The notes beneath the pieces were generated by a model. The model had not been told where the DNA came from. It saw only the letters and a list, made by a program, of their open reading frames with translations, and did no database searches. This document shows, in pieces, positions 25,504 to 35,497 of a stretch of 64,000 bases of DNA; position 1 is the stretch's first letter; each line of letters begins with the position of its first letter. The stretch spans positions 1-64,000 of the forward strand of contig SVOQ01000011.1 of NCBI GenBank assembly GCA_015066345.1. Reading direction: 5' to 3'. The position numbers were made by a program, and so were the translations under genes. Source of the stretch: Oscillospiraceae bacterium. GTDB taxonomy: Bacteria; Bacillota; Clostridia; Oscillospirales; Acutalibacteraceae.

Positions 25504-26016
25504 ATGCTTTGTACTGTATGCGGAACTTTAAATGATGATAGTTCACAAATCTGTAGCAGATGTGGTAGTAATATGACCTTTCACACACAGGAGCATTACG
25601 AATATCACCAGGTTTATAACCAACAACCGAACTATAGTCAACAAAATTATCAACAACCAAACTATCAACAACCAAACTATCAACAACCGAATTATCAACA
25701 ACCGAATTATCAACAAAACCCGTATTATCCCCAACCCGAAAGGAAAGACCCGGGTAAAGTCCTTGGTATCGTAGGGTTTGCTTTGTCCATGGCAAGTTTT
25801 GTTTTATCGGACGGCATTCTACTTGCAATCGCGGGTATAATTGTTTCTGCAATAGGTTTCAAAAAATCAAAGGAAGCCGGTTTCAACAATGGATTTGCTA
25901 AAGCCGGTTTGATTTCAGGCATAATAATTACAGCACTCCTATTGCTGCTTATAGTATTTTTCATTATTATTTATGTTATAATGTTTCTTTATACAATGGG
26001 TCCATCCGCATTATAA
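25504..26016 (+). CDS. Zinc-ribbon membrane protein, paralogue 5 (QQPNY repeats)
   Basis: 170 residues. Zinc ribbon CTVCGTLNDDSSQICSRCG, then a linker with QQPNY pentapeptides repeated in tandem, a Pro-Gln-Pro-Glu-Arg-Lys-Asp-Pro-Gly-Lys junction like that of paralogue 3 (RKDPGKV versus KRDPGKV), and two hydrophobic segments (VLGIVGFALSMASFVLS, IITALLLLLIVFFIIIYVIM). It is the only array member without the PTELF motif, and its ribbon is the most divergent. GAAGGGAG precedes the start. Own promoter and terminator. Confidence 0.8.
   Translation: MLCTVCGTLNDDSSQICSRCGSNMTFHTQEHYEYHQVYNQQPNYSQQNYQQPNYQQPNYQQPNYQQPNYQQNPYYPQPERKDPGKVLGIVGFALSMASFVLSDGILLAIAGIIVSAIGFKKSKEAGFNNGFAKAGLISGIIITALLLLLIVFFIIIYVIMFLYTMGPSAL
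25651..25710 (+). repeat. 15-bp coding tandem repeat (4 units)
   Basis: Four consecutive CAACAACCRAAYTAT units encode QQPNY. The identity at DNA level suggests slippage-type expansion. Confidence 0.92.
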
Positions 26017-26025
26017 AGTCTTTAC

Positions 26026-26053
26026 ACCCTGCAGAAAATCTGCAGGGTTTTTG
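26026..26053 (+). terminator. Intrinsic terminator
   Basis: A 10-bp stem ACCCTGCAGA/TCTGCAGGGT with T5. Confidence 0.88.
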
Positions 26054-26080
26054 ATATTTTTACATAATTATAAATTTTTA

Positions 26081-26109
26081 TTGATTTTTATATAATTGAA
26101 AACTATAAT
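26081..26109 (+). promoter_or_regulatory. Promoter of ppa
   Basis: TTGATT and TATAAT with a 17-base spacer. Confidence 0.7.
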
Positions 26110-26140
26110 AATTGTATAATTACGAATCGAGGCGATTACT

Positions 26141-26683
26141 TTGAATATATGGCATGATATAAATCCCGAAAGAATTTCACGCTCATCATATGCGGCTGTT
26201 ATAGAAATCAGCAAAGGCAGTAAAATGAAGTATGAATTGGATAAGGAAACGGGTCTTTTGAGACTTGACCGAGTTTTATATACATCTACCCACTACCCTG
26301 CTAACTACGGTTTTATCCCCAGAACTTACGCTAAGGATAACGACCCCCTTGATGTTCTTGTTTTATGTTCACAACAAATTGTACCTATGGCTATTGTAGA
26401 ATGCTACCCTATAGGTGTTATAACCATGCTTGATAACGGTGCGGCGGACGATAAGATTATTTCAATCCCCTTTAACGACCCCACTTATAGCACCTATAAG
26501 GATATCAGTCAACTTCCGCCCCACGTTTTTGATGAAATGAAGCACTTTTTCTCAGTATATAAAACTCTTGAGAGCAAAGATACCGCAATTGACGAGGTTA
26601 AAGGTGTTCTTGACGCAGTAGCGATTATTGAAGATGCCATACAGGCTTACGACGATATGTTTGTAAAACAAAAAAATGTTTAA
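26141..26683 (+). CDS. ppa: Inorganic pyrophosphatase (family I)
   Basis: Hydrolyses pyrophosphate to phosphate in the cytosol, pulling biosynthetic reactions forward. 180 residues. The metal-binding signature DNDPLDVLVL is at residues ~66-75, preceded by the substrate-binding KYELDKETG and YPANYGFIPRTY. The start is TTG (MNIWHDI) with GAGGCG upstream; no better in-frame ATG exists. Soluble family I enzymes are less usual in Clostridia than family II, but the motif is clear. Located between the zinc-ribbon array and rpsT, each with its own promoter. Confidence 0.95.
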   Translation: MNIWHDINPERISRSSYAAVIEISKGSKMKYELDKETGLLRLDRVLYTSTHYPANYGFIPRTYAKDNDPLDVLVLCSQQIVPMAIVECYPIGVITMLDNGAADDKIISIPFNDPTYSTYKDISQLPPHVFDEMKHFFSVYKTLESKDTAIDEVKGVLDAVAIIEDAIQAYDDMFVKQKNV

Positions 26684-26700
26684 AATCTTTAAAAAATAAC

Positions 26701-26729
26701 TTGCATTTATAACGGAATAGTGGTATTAT
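26701..26729 (+). promoter_or_regulatory. Promoter of rpsT
   Basis: TTGCAT and TATTAT with a 17-base spacer. Confidence 0.7.
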
Positions 26730-26764
26730 ATGTGAATGTATGAACGTAAAAAGGAGGTGCCACG

Positions 26765-27025
26765 ATGCCCAACATTAAATCTGCTAAGAAGAGAGTTCTC
26801 GTTAACGCTACAAAGGCTGCTAACAATAAGTCTACTAACTCCGCTCTCAAAACTGCTATCAAGAAAGCTAACGCTGCTATTGATTCAGGTGATGCTAACA
26901 AAGCTGAAGCTGTTAAAGTTGCTGTTAAGAAGCTTGACCAGGCTGCTGCTAAAGGTCTTCTTCACAAGAACAACGCAGCTCACAAAAAGTCACAGCTTGT
27001 TAATAAACTTAACAAGTCCAACTAA
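26765..27025 (+). CDS. rpsT: 30S ribosomal protein S20
   Basis: 86 residues, Lys/Ala-rich, starting MPNIKSAKKRVLVN, the canonical S20 N-terminus; it binds 16S rRNA early in 30S assembly. An excellent Shine-Dalgarno site (AAGGAGGTG) and codon use restricted to common codons fit a highly expressed gene. It has its own promoter and terminator. The 97-aa ORF in another frame (26736-27029) is a shadow. Confidence 0.98.
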   Translation: MPNIKSAKKRVLVNATKAANNKSTNSALKTAIKKANAAIDSGDANKAEAVKVAVKKLDQAAAKGLLHKNNAAHKKSQLVNKLNKSN

Positions 27026-27042
27026 TTGACTTAAAGAAAAAA

Positions 27043-27072
27043 CCCCGCAACTAAGTTGCGGGGCTTTCTTTT
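27043..27072 (+). terminator. Terminator of rpsT
   Basis: A 10-bp GC-rich stem CCCCGCAACT/AGTTGCGGGG followed by a T-rich tract. Confidence 0.92.
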
Positions 27073-27079
27073 TTTATAA

Positions 27080-27192
27080 ATGCAAAATTCAAAATACAGA
27101 ATGCAAAATTATCGGGACAAACGCCATATTGAGGACCTCCCACCACCTGACGGTGGTCCCCCCTCCTCCTAAAGCAGGAGGGCAAGGCTTCA
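27080..27192. repeat. Composite intergenic repeat, copy B
   Basis: Left module 27080-27120 (ATGCAAAATTCAAAATACAGAATGCAAAATTATCGGG) is the reverse complement of the AT-rich module at 10301-10342. Right module 27132-27192 (AGGACCTCCCACCACCTGACGGTGG, ending AAGGCTTCAC) matches 10206-10271 on the same strand. Like copy A it lies between convergent genes and abuts the 3' end of a minus-strand gene. Confidence 0.78.
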
Positions 27193-27220
27193 CAAAACGC
27201 AATATGCACCCAAATACGAA

Positions 27221-28243
27221 TTATTTACATTGATAGAAGCCGACTTTTTTCATTACCTTATCGAGTGTACGTTGCGAAATACGGGTTGCAAACTCTGCAC
27301 CTTTTTTCATACATTCTTCAAGGTATTTTTTATCTGCGATGATTTCTTTATAACGAGCCTGAATAGGTGCGAGTTCGTTGACAACCGCCTCACCTACCGC
27401 GGTTTTGAAATCGCCGTAGCCTTTGCCCTCAAACTCTTTTTCGATTTCGTCAAAAGTTTTACCTGTACAGCAAGAGTAAATTGTCATAAGGTTATTTATA
27501 CCATCTTTACCCTCGGCGTATTTTACACAAGCCTCGCTATCAGTAACGGCACTTTTGATTTTCTTCATTATTACGTTAGGTTCGTCGAGCATTGAAATAT
27601 ATGATTTGGGGTTATCATCGGACTTACTCATTTTGTGAGTGGGGTCCTGAAGTGACGTAATTTTTGCACCCGCTTTTCCGATAAAAGGTTCGGGCATTTT
27701 AAGTACATTACCGTAAATCATATTGAAACGGTCAACTATATTTCTCGCAAGTTCAAGGTGTTGTTTCTGATCCGCACCGATGGGTACAAAATCCGCACCG
27801 TAAACGAGGATATCCGCCGCCATAAGAACAGGATAATCAAAAAGTCCTACGGAAATATTACCGCCTAATTTCTGGCTTTTTTCTTTAAACTGGGTCATTC
27901 TTGCGGCTTCACCAAACTGAGTATAGCAGTTAAGAATCCAACCTAACTGAGCATGGGTTGGCACGTGGCTCTGTACAAAAACAATATTCTTCTCAGGGTC
28001 GATACCAATTGCCAACAAAAGAGCATAAAGTTCCATAGTATTCTTTTTAAGTTGTGCGGGATTCTCGCGGAATGTGGGCACTGTAATTGAGTGCAAATCC
28101 GCTACACCGTAAAGACAATCATAATCGTCGCACATATTTTTCCAGTTTTTAAGTGCACCAAGGTAGTTACCCAAGGTAGGTGTACCCGTGGGTTGAATGC
28201 AACTTAAAACTATTTTCTTTCTTTCGGGGGTTGTGTTTTCCAT
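27221..28243 (-). CDS. trpS: Tryptophanyl-tRNA synthetase
   Basis: 340-residue class I aminoacyl-tRNA synthetase charging tRNA-Trp. The HIGH-equivalent PTGTPTLGNYLGA is at residues ~18-30 and KMSKS (HKMSKSDDNP) near residue 208. The length is normal. The start follows AGGAGATAG. It is the last gene of a run with fhs, an unknown gene and an LRR/Fn3 surface protein. No T-box leader is visible upstream, so tryptophan-responsive control is not evident. Confidence 0.97.
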   Translation of the reverse strand: MENTTPERKKIVLSCIQPTGTPTLGNYLGALKNWKNMCDDYDCLYGVADLHSITVPTFRENPAQLKKNTMELYALLLAIGIDPEKNIVFVQSHVPTHAQLGWILNCYTQFGEAARMTQFKEKSQKLGGNISVGLFDYPVLMAADILVYGADFVPIGADQKQHLELARNIVDRFNMIYGNVLKMPEPFIGKAGAKITSLQDPTHKMSKSDDNPKSYISMLDEPNVIMKKIKSAVTDSEACVKYAEGKDGINNLMTIYSCCTGKTFDEIEKEFEGKGYGDFKTAVGEAVVNELAPIQARYKEIIADKKYLEECMKKGAEFATRISQRTLDKVMKKVGFYQCK

Positions 28244-28260
28244 TGTAACTATCTCCTATT

Positions 28261-29937
28261 TTAGAAAAGACCTGTGATTTTGCCGTTTTCGTCAACGTCT
28301 ATACGTTCTGCGGCAGGGCTCTTGGGAAGACCGGGCATTGTCATAATATCGCCGGTAAGTACAACTATGAAACCTGCACCTGCGGAAACTTTAAGGTTTC
28401 TGACAGTAACGCGGAAGTTTTCGGGAGCACCCAATTTCAAGGGGTCATCAGAGAAACTGTACTGAGTTTTAGCAACACAGATGGGTAAATTACCGAAACC
28501 GTCGGCTTTGAGTGAATCAAGTTGTTTCTTAGCATTAGTTGTAAAGTCAACACCGTCACCGCCGTAAACTTTAGTAACAATTGCTTCGATTTTCTCTTCG
28601 ATAGATGCGTCGGTTTCGTATGAGAAAGTAAAGTTTGAATTATCCTCTTCCTCACAAAGGCGTACAACTTCTTTTGCAAGTTCAGTACCACCCTTGCCGC
28701 CGTCTGCCCAAACCGTTGAAAGAACGGTATTTACACCTAATTCTTTACACTTAGCAATAATGAAATCTATTTCGTTATCTGTATCTGTGGGGAAACGGTT
28801 AACTGCAACAACACAGGGAAGCTTATAAACATTTTTAATATTTGAAACGTGGCGAAGAAGGTTAGGAATACCCTTTTCGAGAGCTTCAAGATTTTCTTCA
28901 CCTAACTGGTCCTTCTTAAGACCACCGTGCATTTTAAGAGCTCTTACAGTTGCAACTACAACTACTGCAGATGGTGTAAGATTTGCGGCACGGCATTTGA
29001 TATCGAGGAATTTTTCGGCACCTAAATCTGCACCGAAACCTGCCTCAGTAATAGCATAATCACCTGTTGACATTGCCATTTTTGTAGCAAGAACTGTATT
29101 ACAACCGTGAGCAATGTTAGCAAAAGGACCACCGTGTACAAAAGCAGGTGTACCCTCAAGTGTCTGTACAAGGTTGGGTTTAACCGCATCCACAAGAAGA
29201 GCAGTCATAGCACCCTGAGCCTTAATATCGCCACAGGTAACGGGTTTACCGCTATAATCATAAGCAACAACTATTCTTGCAAGTCTTTCTTTAAGGTCTG
29301 TAACAGATGTAGCAAGGCAGAAAACCGCCATAATTTCACTTGCAACAGTGATATCAAATCCATCCTCACGGGGTACGCCGTTCATTTTACCGCCGAGACC
29401 GTTAATAACATTACGAAGCTGACGGTCATTCATATCCACGCAACGTTTCCATGTAATTCTCTTAACATCAATACCGAGAGCATTACCCTGTTGGATATGG
29501 TTATCGAGCATAGCTGCGAGAAGGTTGTTTGCGGCACCTATTGCGTGGAAGTCACCTGTGAAATGAAGGTTAATATCTTCCATAGGTACAACCTGAGCGT
29601 ATCCGCCACCTGCGGCACCACCCTTAATACCGAAAACAGGACCTAATGAAGGCTCACGAAGAGCAACTGTGGTTTTATAACCCAAAAGGTTCATTGCATC
29701 CGCGAGACCGATTGTTGTAGTAGTTTTACCCTCACCTGCAGGAGTGGGTGTAATTGCGGTTACAAGCACGAGTTTACCCTGTTTCTTACATTCTTTAATG
29801 TAGGACAAGTCAATTTTTGCTTTATATCTGCCGTAGGGTTCAAGATACTCGTCACCTACGCCCACTTTTGCGGCAATTTCGCCAATGGGTTTCATTTTAC
29901 AACTCTGTGCAATTTCAATGTCTGTAAGATAAGCCAT
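28261..29937 (-). CDS. fhs: Formate-tetrahydrofolate ligase
   Basis: 558 residues. ATP-dependent formation of 10-formyl-THF from formate, a one-carbon step used by anaerobes for purine synthesis or acetogenesis. The P-loop [17 protein letters not shown] (~residues 61-77) and [22 protein letters not shown] are canonical. Its Shine-Dalgarno site GAGGAGA lies inside the end of the upstream gene, so they are cotranscribed. No riboswitch is recognised. The context with trpS and a surface protein is not functionally obvious. Confidence 0.98.
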   Translation of the reverse strand: MAYLTDIEIAQSCKMKPIGEIAAKVGVGDEYLEPYGRYKAKIDLSYIKECKKQGKLVLVTAITPTPAGEGKTTTTIGLADAMNLLGYKTTVALREPSLGPVFGIKGGAAGGGYAQVVPMEDINLHFTGDFHAIGAANNLLAAMLDNHIQQGNALGIDVKRITWKRCVDMNDRQLRNVINGLGGKMNGVPREDGFDITVASEIMAVFCLATSVTDLKERLARIVVAYDYSGKPVTCGDIKAQGAMTALLVDAVKPNLVQTLEGTPAFVHGGPFANIAHGCNTVLATKMAMSTGDYAITEAGFGADLGAEKFLDIKCRAANLTPSAVVVVATVRALKMHGGLKKDQLGEENLEALEKGIPNLLRHVSNIKNVYKLPCVVAVNRFPTDTDNEIDFIIAKCKELGVNTVLSTVWADGGKGGTELAKEVVRLCEEEDNSNFTFSYETDASIEEKIEAIVTKVYGGDGVDFTTNAKKQLDSLKADGFGNLPICVAKTQYSFSDDPLKLGAPENFRVTVRNLKVSAGAGFIVVLTGDIMTMPGLPKSPAAERIDVDENGKITGLF

Positions 29938-29940
29938 AAC

Positions 29941-30501
29941 TCATTTCTCCTCAACTATATTTAATTTATCACGGCATAATTCTTTGAAAAACTCAAAATT
30001 CTCTTCACCGCAAATATCAATGTGAAACATAAGTTGCCCCTGATATTCGTCAAACAATTTCTGTTTAGCCTTGGGGTTAGTTGTTTTTTCTATTTTTTCA
30101 ATAAGTTCATTAAAGGACTCGTAAATAAAACCTTTTATAATTTTATCCTTACGACTGAGAATATCATCCAACTGCTCCGTAGGGGTATGACCCTCGAAAC
30201 GCCAGTAAGGTTCAACCTTTTTAAGATTTTCGGTACTGGAAATCAAATCTTTTAAAGATTGAAAAAACACCTGCGGATGCTTTGTGGTATTAACATTATG
30301 AGCCGCATTTGAACCTATTTTTATATTTTTTACTACGAAGTTATTAGTTGCAGTTACCAATAACTCGTGTTTCAACATTTTCCTGGTAACGGGAATGGAA
30401 GAAACAATTTTTTGAAGTTCTATTCTTTCGTCCCTGTCATACTCACGGGGACGGAATACGTAACCCTGTTCTTCCTGTTTTTTCTTCTTTTTGAAAAGCA
30501 T
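29941..30501 (-). CDS. Hypothetical protein between surface protein and fhs
   Basis: 186 residues from ATG 30501; the track start (TTG 30513) sits on the likely Shine-Dalgarno site. The N-terminus is very basic (MLFKKKKKQEEQG) and the rest is a mixed charged, mostly helical protein (NELIEKIEKTTNPKAKQKLFDEYQGQ). No membrane segment and no family I recognise. It starts just past the stop of the large surface-protein gene and ends inside the fhs ribosome-binding site, so its expression is tied to both. Confidence 0.75.
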   Translation of the reverse strand: MLFKKKKKQEEQGYVFRPREYDRDERIELQKIVSSIPVTRKMLKHELLVTATNNFVVKNIKIGSNAAHNVNTTKHPQVFFQSLKDLISSTENLKKVEPYWRFEGHTPTEQLDDILSRKDKIIKGFIYESFNELIEKIEKTTNPKAKQKLFDEYQGQLMFHIDICGEENFEFFKELCRDKLNIVEEK

Positions 30502-30502
30502 A

Positions 30503-32920
30503 TTAATATACAACCTTTACCTTGATACCGCTTGAATAATAACTGCTTCGTGTTGAACCGTTATATGCTCTTACGGTATAAATATATGTAGCACCTTTTT
30601 TAGCGGATTTATCGGTAAATGTACCTGTTGCACCACTTTTAACATTACCCACAAGCACCCAATTACCATTTGTGGTTTTACGGTAAATATAATAACCCTT
30701 TGCACCGCTTATGGTGTTATATTTAACTTTGACACCCGAGCGTGTACTCTGTGAAGAAGAAATCTTAGGCGTTTTTAAAAACATTATTGTTTCGCCGTCG
30801 TAATCGTAATAACTTGTGTAACTGCCACTTACCGCTTTAACTGTATAAGTATATTTCTGACCCGTTTTTGCGGATTTATCAGTATAAGAAAGTGTCGAGC
30901 CACCTGAAATGGATGCTATACGAGTCCAACTACCTGAGGAGTTTTTGCGGTAAACATAGTAACCCGTTGCACCCGCGCATTTATTCCACGATACCTTAAC
31001 ACCCGCACCAACATTACCTAATTTAACCTTAGGTGTTGCGAGGGATTTAATTGTTGTACCCGATTTCTCGTAAGCACTGTATGTACCATCACAAACTGCT
31101 CTTACGGTATAGATATATGTTGAGCCACGTTTAGTAGTTGTATCGGTGAAAGATTTTTTGCTACCGTCAACCTCATCAAGTAATTTCCAACCTGTGGTAG
31201 AAGTTTTACGATAAACACGGTATGACTGAGCATTATCAATCAAATTCCACTTAACAACAACACCACTTGTATTATTTGCTACTGTAAATCCAGGGGTTTC
31301 AACATACATAACCCCGAGACCGTCACGGTCATAACTACTTGCGGCAACGCCGTCGTGAGCGATTACTGTATATAAATAATTCGTTCCGCTTTGTGCGGTT
31401 TTATCGAAATAATTTGTATACTTACTCGAGATATAAGTGAGTCTTGTCCACGAAGTGTCCGTAGGTTGTTTTCGGTAAACATAATAACGTGTAGCACCGT
31501 CCACACTCTGCCAACTTACATTAACACCGCCAACCTTATTAGTGACGGACTTAAGTTCGGGAGCTTCAACGTAATGACAGATAACACCGCTTTTATCAAA
31601 ATGCTTGTAACCTGAATAATAGCAAACTTCAATAGCATAGGTATTATCGGCATTATTGAGTGCTTCGGTATCTACATAATTAGTCTGGTCAACATCATCA
31701 CTGGTAACATACGCGATTTTTTTCCATTGGCTACCATCTTTACGATAGATGTTGTAATACGATACTGCAGGAGAAAAGCTCCACTTTAAAAGAACACCAT
31801 TTTTACTATTGGTTGCACTTACGATTTCTGATGACTTAACGTAGTTCAACTCAAATCTCTTGGCGTAATTTTCACCCGCAGAGCCAACGGGAGCGTATAA
31901 AATAAAGTTTTCGTTTGCAAAGCAAACTTTAAACGCATCCACATCAAATCCCATAAGGTTTGCGTAATATTCGAAATCCACCTGATTATTAATTGAACCA
32001 TAAGATATTCCCTCATAATCAAGCATTGCTTTAAGCCCTTCAACATCATAGCCGTAAATATAACCAAAAGCATACACGCCCAGATAATCAACGCTCATAG
32101 GAAGTTGAACATATTTTAAAGCATCACAAGCCAAAAATGCGCTGTCGTATATTTCCTTGACACCATTTTCAATAACAACATTTGTAAGTTCGTAGCAACC
32201 TGCAAAAGCCATTTTTTTAATTGAGGTAATATGGGAAGGGATTGTAATTGAACTAATGGGACAATTTAAGAAAGCATATCGACCGATAGATGTAACCGTT
32301 GACGGGAAACTGAAACCAACCCATTTATCACCCGTATAATTTTTAGGAGCCACCAAAACAAGCTCAGTCATATCCTTGGTGTATAAATTACCTTTATAAC
32401 TCTTGTAATAAGGGTTTGAAGAAGAAACGGTAAATGATTTTATGGGAGAGCCTACAAAAATATTGACATCAACAGCACGCATCTTTGCGGGTATATTGAA
32501 AGTTTCAATTGCGGTATAAGCAAACGCATTCTCGCCAACAAATTCAATAGTAGACGGGAGGTTTACCTTTTTAAGCTTAATTTCACCCGCAAAAGCATTG
32601 GACATAATACTTTTTACGCCCTCTTCAATCGTAAGATTGGTAATATAATAACCCGCGCTTTGTTGTTCTGCGAACCAATCATCGTCAGTACCGTTAGGCA
32701 TATATCCGTTACCCCATATTCTCAGAGATGCACCCTCGGTGCTATTGGGGTTGTAAGTATAGGACCAGTAAAGCTTACCTAATCCGGTAGCTGAGGTATC
32801 CTGCATTGTGCCTGTAATAGTAATATCACCGGTTGTGGCATTTGCCGAAACAGCCACAGATGAAAGCATACAAAAAACCAATAACAAAGAAATAAAGGAT
32901 ATTAAAATTCTTCGTTTCAT
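30503..32920 (-). CDS. Secreted BspA-like LRR protein with five Fn3-like repeats
   Basis: 805 residues from ATG 32920 (GGAGG at ~6 bases; the track start at 32935 precedes that site). A signal peptide (RRILISFISLLLVFCMLSSVAVSANA) is followed by a region with BspA/TpLRR-type leucine-rich repeats (residues ~90-290, e.g. IKKMAFAGCYELTNVVIENGV) and then five ~90-residue fibronectin III-like modules, each with a (A/V)xxYxVYRK core and ending YTVRA. No LPXTG or SLH anchor is seen, so it is secreted or loosely attached. It probably binds host or polymer ligands (inference). Confidence 0.88.
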   Translation of the reverse strand: MKRRILISFISLLLVFCMLSSVAVSANATTGDITITGTMQDTSATGLGKLYWSYTYNPNSTEGASLRIWGNGYMPNGTDDDWFAEQQSAGYYITNLTIEEGVKSIMSNAFAGEIKLKKVNLPSTIEFVGENAFAYTAIETFNIPAKMRAVDVNIFVGSPIKSFTVSSSNPYYKSYKGNLYTKDMTELVLVAPKNYTGDKWVGFSFPSTVTSIGRYAFLNCPISSITIPSHITSIKKMAFAGCYELTNVVIENGVKEIYDSAFLACDALKYVQLPMSVDYLGVYAFGYIYGYDVEGLKAMLDYEGISYGSINNQVDFEYYANLMGFDVDAFKVCFANENFILYAPVGSAGENYAKRFELNYVKSSEIVSATNSKNGVLLKWSFSPAVSYYNIYRKDGSQWKKIAYVTSDDVDQTNYVDTEALNNADNTYAIEVCYYSGYKHFDKSGVICHYVEAPELKSVTNKVGGVNVSWQSVDGATRYYVYRKQPTDTSWTRLTYISSKYTNYFDKTAQSGTNYLYTVIAHDGVAASSYDRDGLGVMYVETPGFTVANNTSGVVVKWNLIDNAQSYRVYRKTSTTGWKLLDEVDGSKKSFTDTTTKRGSTYIYTVRAVCDGTYSAYEKSGTTIKSLATPKVKLGNVGAGVKVSWNKCAGATGYYVYRKNSSGSWTRIASISGGSTLSYTDKSAKTGQKYTYTVKAVSGSYTSYYDYDGETIMFLKTPKISSSQSTRSGVKVKYNTISGAKGYYIYRKTTNGNWVLVGNVKSGATGTFTDKSAKKGATYIYTVRAYNGSTRSSYYSSGIKVKVVY

Positions 32921-32983
32921 AGCAAACCTCCACATTATATTTAATAATACTATATTATACTTTTATTTACTATAAATGTCAAT

Positions 32984-33052
32984 AAAAACAACGAGGGTGA
33001 TATACGGATTATGGCGTTAAATTAAATCCGCATAAGCACTCTCGTTGTTTTT
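32984..33052 (-). terminator. Terminator of the spoIIE-clpC operon
   Basis: A 12-bp outer stem AAAAACAACGAG/CTCGTTGTTTTT encloses a second hairpin (CGGATT/AATCCG). It overlaps the clpC stop codon, with a T run after the stem on the minus strand. Confidence 0.82.
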
Positions 33053-35486
33053 ATAAAACTACTTTGCTTTTTGTTATTATCAATTGCTCATTTTCATATT
33101 CGCAGTTGATTTTATCCCCTGATTTTATTTCGCCTTTAAGATATTTTTCGGCTAACACATCTTCAATTTCGGATGTTACAACCCGCCTTAAAGGTCTTGC
33201 TCCGTAAATCGGGTCATATCCCTTTTTGCTAAGCATATCAATTACACTTTCATTGAAATTTATATCAATTTTATCCGACTTGGACCGTTGAGAAATCTCA
33301 TTCAACATACGCACGGCTATTTCTCGGATTTCAGTTTGGGATAAAGGTGTAAAAATTATCATTTCGTCTATTCTGTTTATAAACTCAGGTTTAAAAAAGT
33401 TTTTGACCTCATCCTTTACTAACTTATTAATCCTTTCGCGGGAATTACGCTCAAGGGTTTCGTCCGTAAAGCCCATCGCTTTTTTGTTTTCGGATATGAG
33501 TTTTGCACCGATATTTGAAGTCATAATCAACACGCAATTTTTGAAATCCGCTTTTCTGCCGTTAGAATCGGTCAGCACCCCATCCTCAAGAATCTGTAGT
33601 AAAATATTAAAAATTTCAGTATCCGCTTTTTCAAGTTCATCAAACAAAACTATTGAATAGGGATGACGACGAATTTTCTCAGTCAACTGTCCCCCGTCGT
33701 CAAAGCCCACATAACCGGGCGGTGAACCTACAAGTTTTGAAACAGAGTGTTTCTCCATATATTCGGACATATCAAATCGCACAATATTTTGTTCCGAGCC
33801 GAAAAGACACTCCGCAAGGGCTTTTGTAAGTTCCGTTTTACCAACACCCGTAGGACCTAAAAACAAAAACGAGCCTATGGGTCTCTTAGGGTTTTTAAAA
33901 ACAGAGCGACCGCGTCTTACTGCCTTTGAAACTGCGGTTACTGCCTCCTTCTGACCAACAATACGTTTATGAAGAATGCTCTCAAGATTCAATAATCTTT
34001 CGCTTTCCTCCTGAGTAAGCCTTGATACAGGTACACCCGTCCAGGTTGATACAACCGACGCTATATCCTTTGGTGTAACAAGGTGCTTTTGCTCACCTAC
34101 TGAATCCTGCCACAACTGTTTTTTACTTCTGTAAGCACCTACAAGTTCCTTTTCTTCATCCCTGAGTTTTGCCGCCAACTCGAAATCCTGGTCATCTATC
34201 GCCTTGTATTTTTTATCACTTGCGTCTTTAATATGCTTTTCCATATCTTTCAATTCTTCAGGCGGTGTAAATCCCTTAAGCCTGAGCCGTGAAGATGCTT
34301 CATCAATTAAATCAATGGCTTTATCAGGCAAAAATCTATCGGGAATGTATCTGTTACTTAAATTTACCGCCGCGTACATTGCGTCTTCAGTTATTATTAC
34401 TCCGTGATGTTTTTCATAGCACTCCTTTAAACCCTTTATCATAAGAAGTGCATTTTTAGGTGACGGTTCTTCCACATTAACTGTCTGAAAACGTCTTTCG
34501 AGAGCCGCGTCTTTTTCAATATATTTACGGTATTCATTTATAGTGGTTGCACCGACAACCTGCAACTCACCCCTCGCAAGAAAGGGTTTCAATATATTGG
34601 CGGCATCTACCGCCCCCTCCGCAGAACCGGCACCAACTATATTATGAAGTTCATCAATAAATAAAATTACGTTTCCGTCCTTCGAAACTTCCTCAACTAT
34701 GGTTTTGACCCTTTCTTCAAAGTCACCGCGGTACTTTGTACCCGCTACCATACAAGTCAAATCAACACTGACTACCCTCTTATTTTTCAATAATTCGGGA
34801 ACTGTGCCGTTCGCAATACAAAGAGCAAGACCTTCGGCTACCGCCGTCTTACCCACTCCCGGTTCACCTATAAGACAGGGATTGTTTTTAGTTCTGCGGC
34901 AAAGTATTTCGATTACTCTTTCAATCTCATTATCCCTGCCGATAACCGGGTCAATTTCACCATTAGCGGCTAATTCAGTCAAATCCCTACCGTATTTATC
35001 GAGAACGGTTTTAGATGTTTTAGAATAATTATTTTTCTTATTATCCGCCGAAGTGCCATCTGACGAATAACCATTGATTAATTCATAGGTATTTACCCCT
35101 AAATTACTGAGAATTTTACAGGCGGCACAATTTGGTTCACGCACGAGAGCATTCAATAATTGCTCCGTCCCTGCCTCACCCGAAGGCTCACCCCGACCTA
35201 AAGCAAGGGCATTTTCAATTATTTTACGGCACCTTGGTGTTATATCCTCCGGGGTAAGATTTGTGGGCATCCCCATACCCACCAAAGCCTTTATCTGTTC
35301 CTCCGCCTTTTTAAAATTCACCTTTTTAATACTTAGCATAGCCGCGGAAACAGAACGGGAATCGGACAAAAGCCCCAACAAAATATGCTCACTACCTATA
35401 TAGGTGTGGCCGAGATTTTCCGCAGACTCCACGGCACAATTAAGGGCATTATTTGCACTTTCGGTAAAACCGGTAAACTTATACAT
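33051..35486 (-). CDS. clpC: ATP-dependent Clp protease ATPase subunit ClpC
   Basis: 811 residues. Two Clp-N repeats ([21 protein letters not shown]), AAA-1 with GEPGVGKT and [10 protein letters not shown], a UVR/middle segment ([17 protein letters not shown]), AAA-2 with GPTGVGKTE and VLFDELEKA, and the sensor-2 GARPLRR. A hexameric unfoldase that feeds ClpP. In Firmicutes clpC usually belongs to ctsR-mcsA-mcsB-clpC; here none of those is present and the gene lies 11 bases after spoIIE. The start has a modest ribosome-binding site within the spoIIE end. Confidence 0.96.
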   Translation of the reverse strand: MYKFTGFTESANNALNCAVESAENLGHTYIGSEHILLGLLSDSRSVSAAMLSIKKVNFKKAEEQIKALVGMGMPTNLTPEDITPRCRKIIENALALGRGEPSGEAGTEQLLNALVREPNCAACKILSNLGVNTYELINGYSSDGTSADNKKNNYSKTSKTVLDKYGRDLTELAANGEIDPVIGRDNEIERVIEILCRRTKNNPCLIGEPGVGKTAVAEGLALCIANGTVPELLKNKRVVSVDLTCMVAGTKYRGDFEERVKTIVEEVSKDGNVILFIDELHNIVGAGSAEGAVDAANILKPFLARGELQVVGATTINEYRKYIEKDAALERRFQTVNVEEPSPKNALLMIKGLKECYEKHHGVIITEDAMYAAVNLSNRYIPDRFLPDKAIDLIDEASSRLRLKGFTPPEELKDMEKHIKDASDKKYKAIDDQDFELAAKLRDEEKELVGAYRSKKQLWQDSVGEQKHLVTPKDIASVVSTWTGVPVSRLTQEESERLLNLESILHKRIVGQKEAVTAVSKAVRRGRSVFKNPKRPIGSFLFLGPTGVGKTELTKALAECLFGSEQNIVRFDMSEYMEKHSVSKLVGSPPGYVGFDDGGQLTEKIRRHPYSIVLFDELEKADTEIFNILLQILEDGVLTDSNGRKADFKNCVLIMTSNIGAKLISENKKAMGFTDETLERNSRERINKLVKDEVKNFFKPEFINRIDEMIIFTPLSQTEIREIAVRMLNEISQRSKSDKIDINFNESVIDMLSKKGYDPIYGARPLRRVVTSEIEDVLAEKYLKGEIKSGDKINCEYENEQLIITKSKVVL

Positions 35487-35497
35487 TAACTCACACT

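Noticed and set aside
29938-30000. Tetrahydrofolate riboswitch before fhs, or T-box before trpS
   Set aside because: fhs and trpS follow upstream genes with gaps under 25 bases, leaving no room for a leader.
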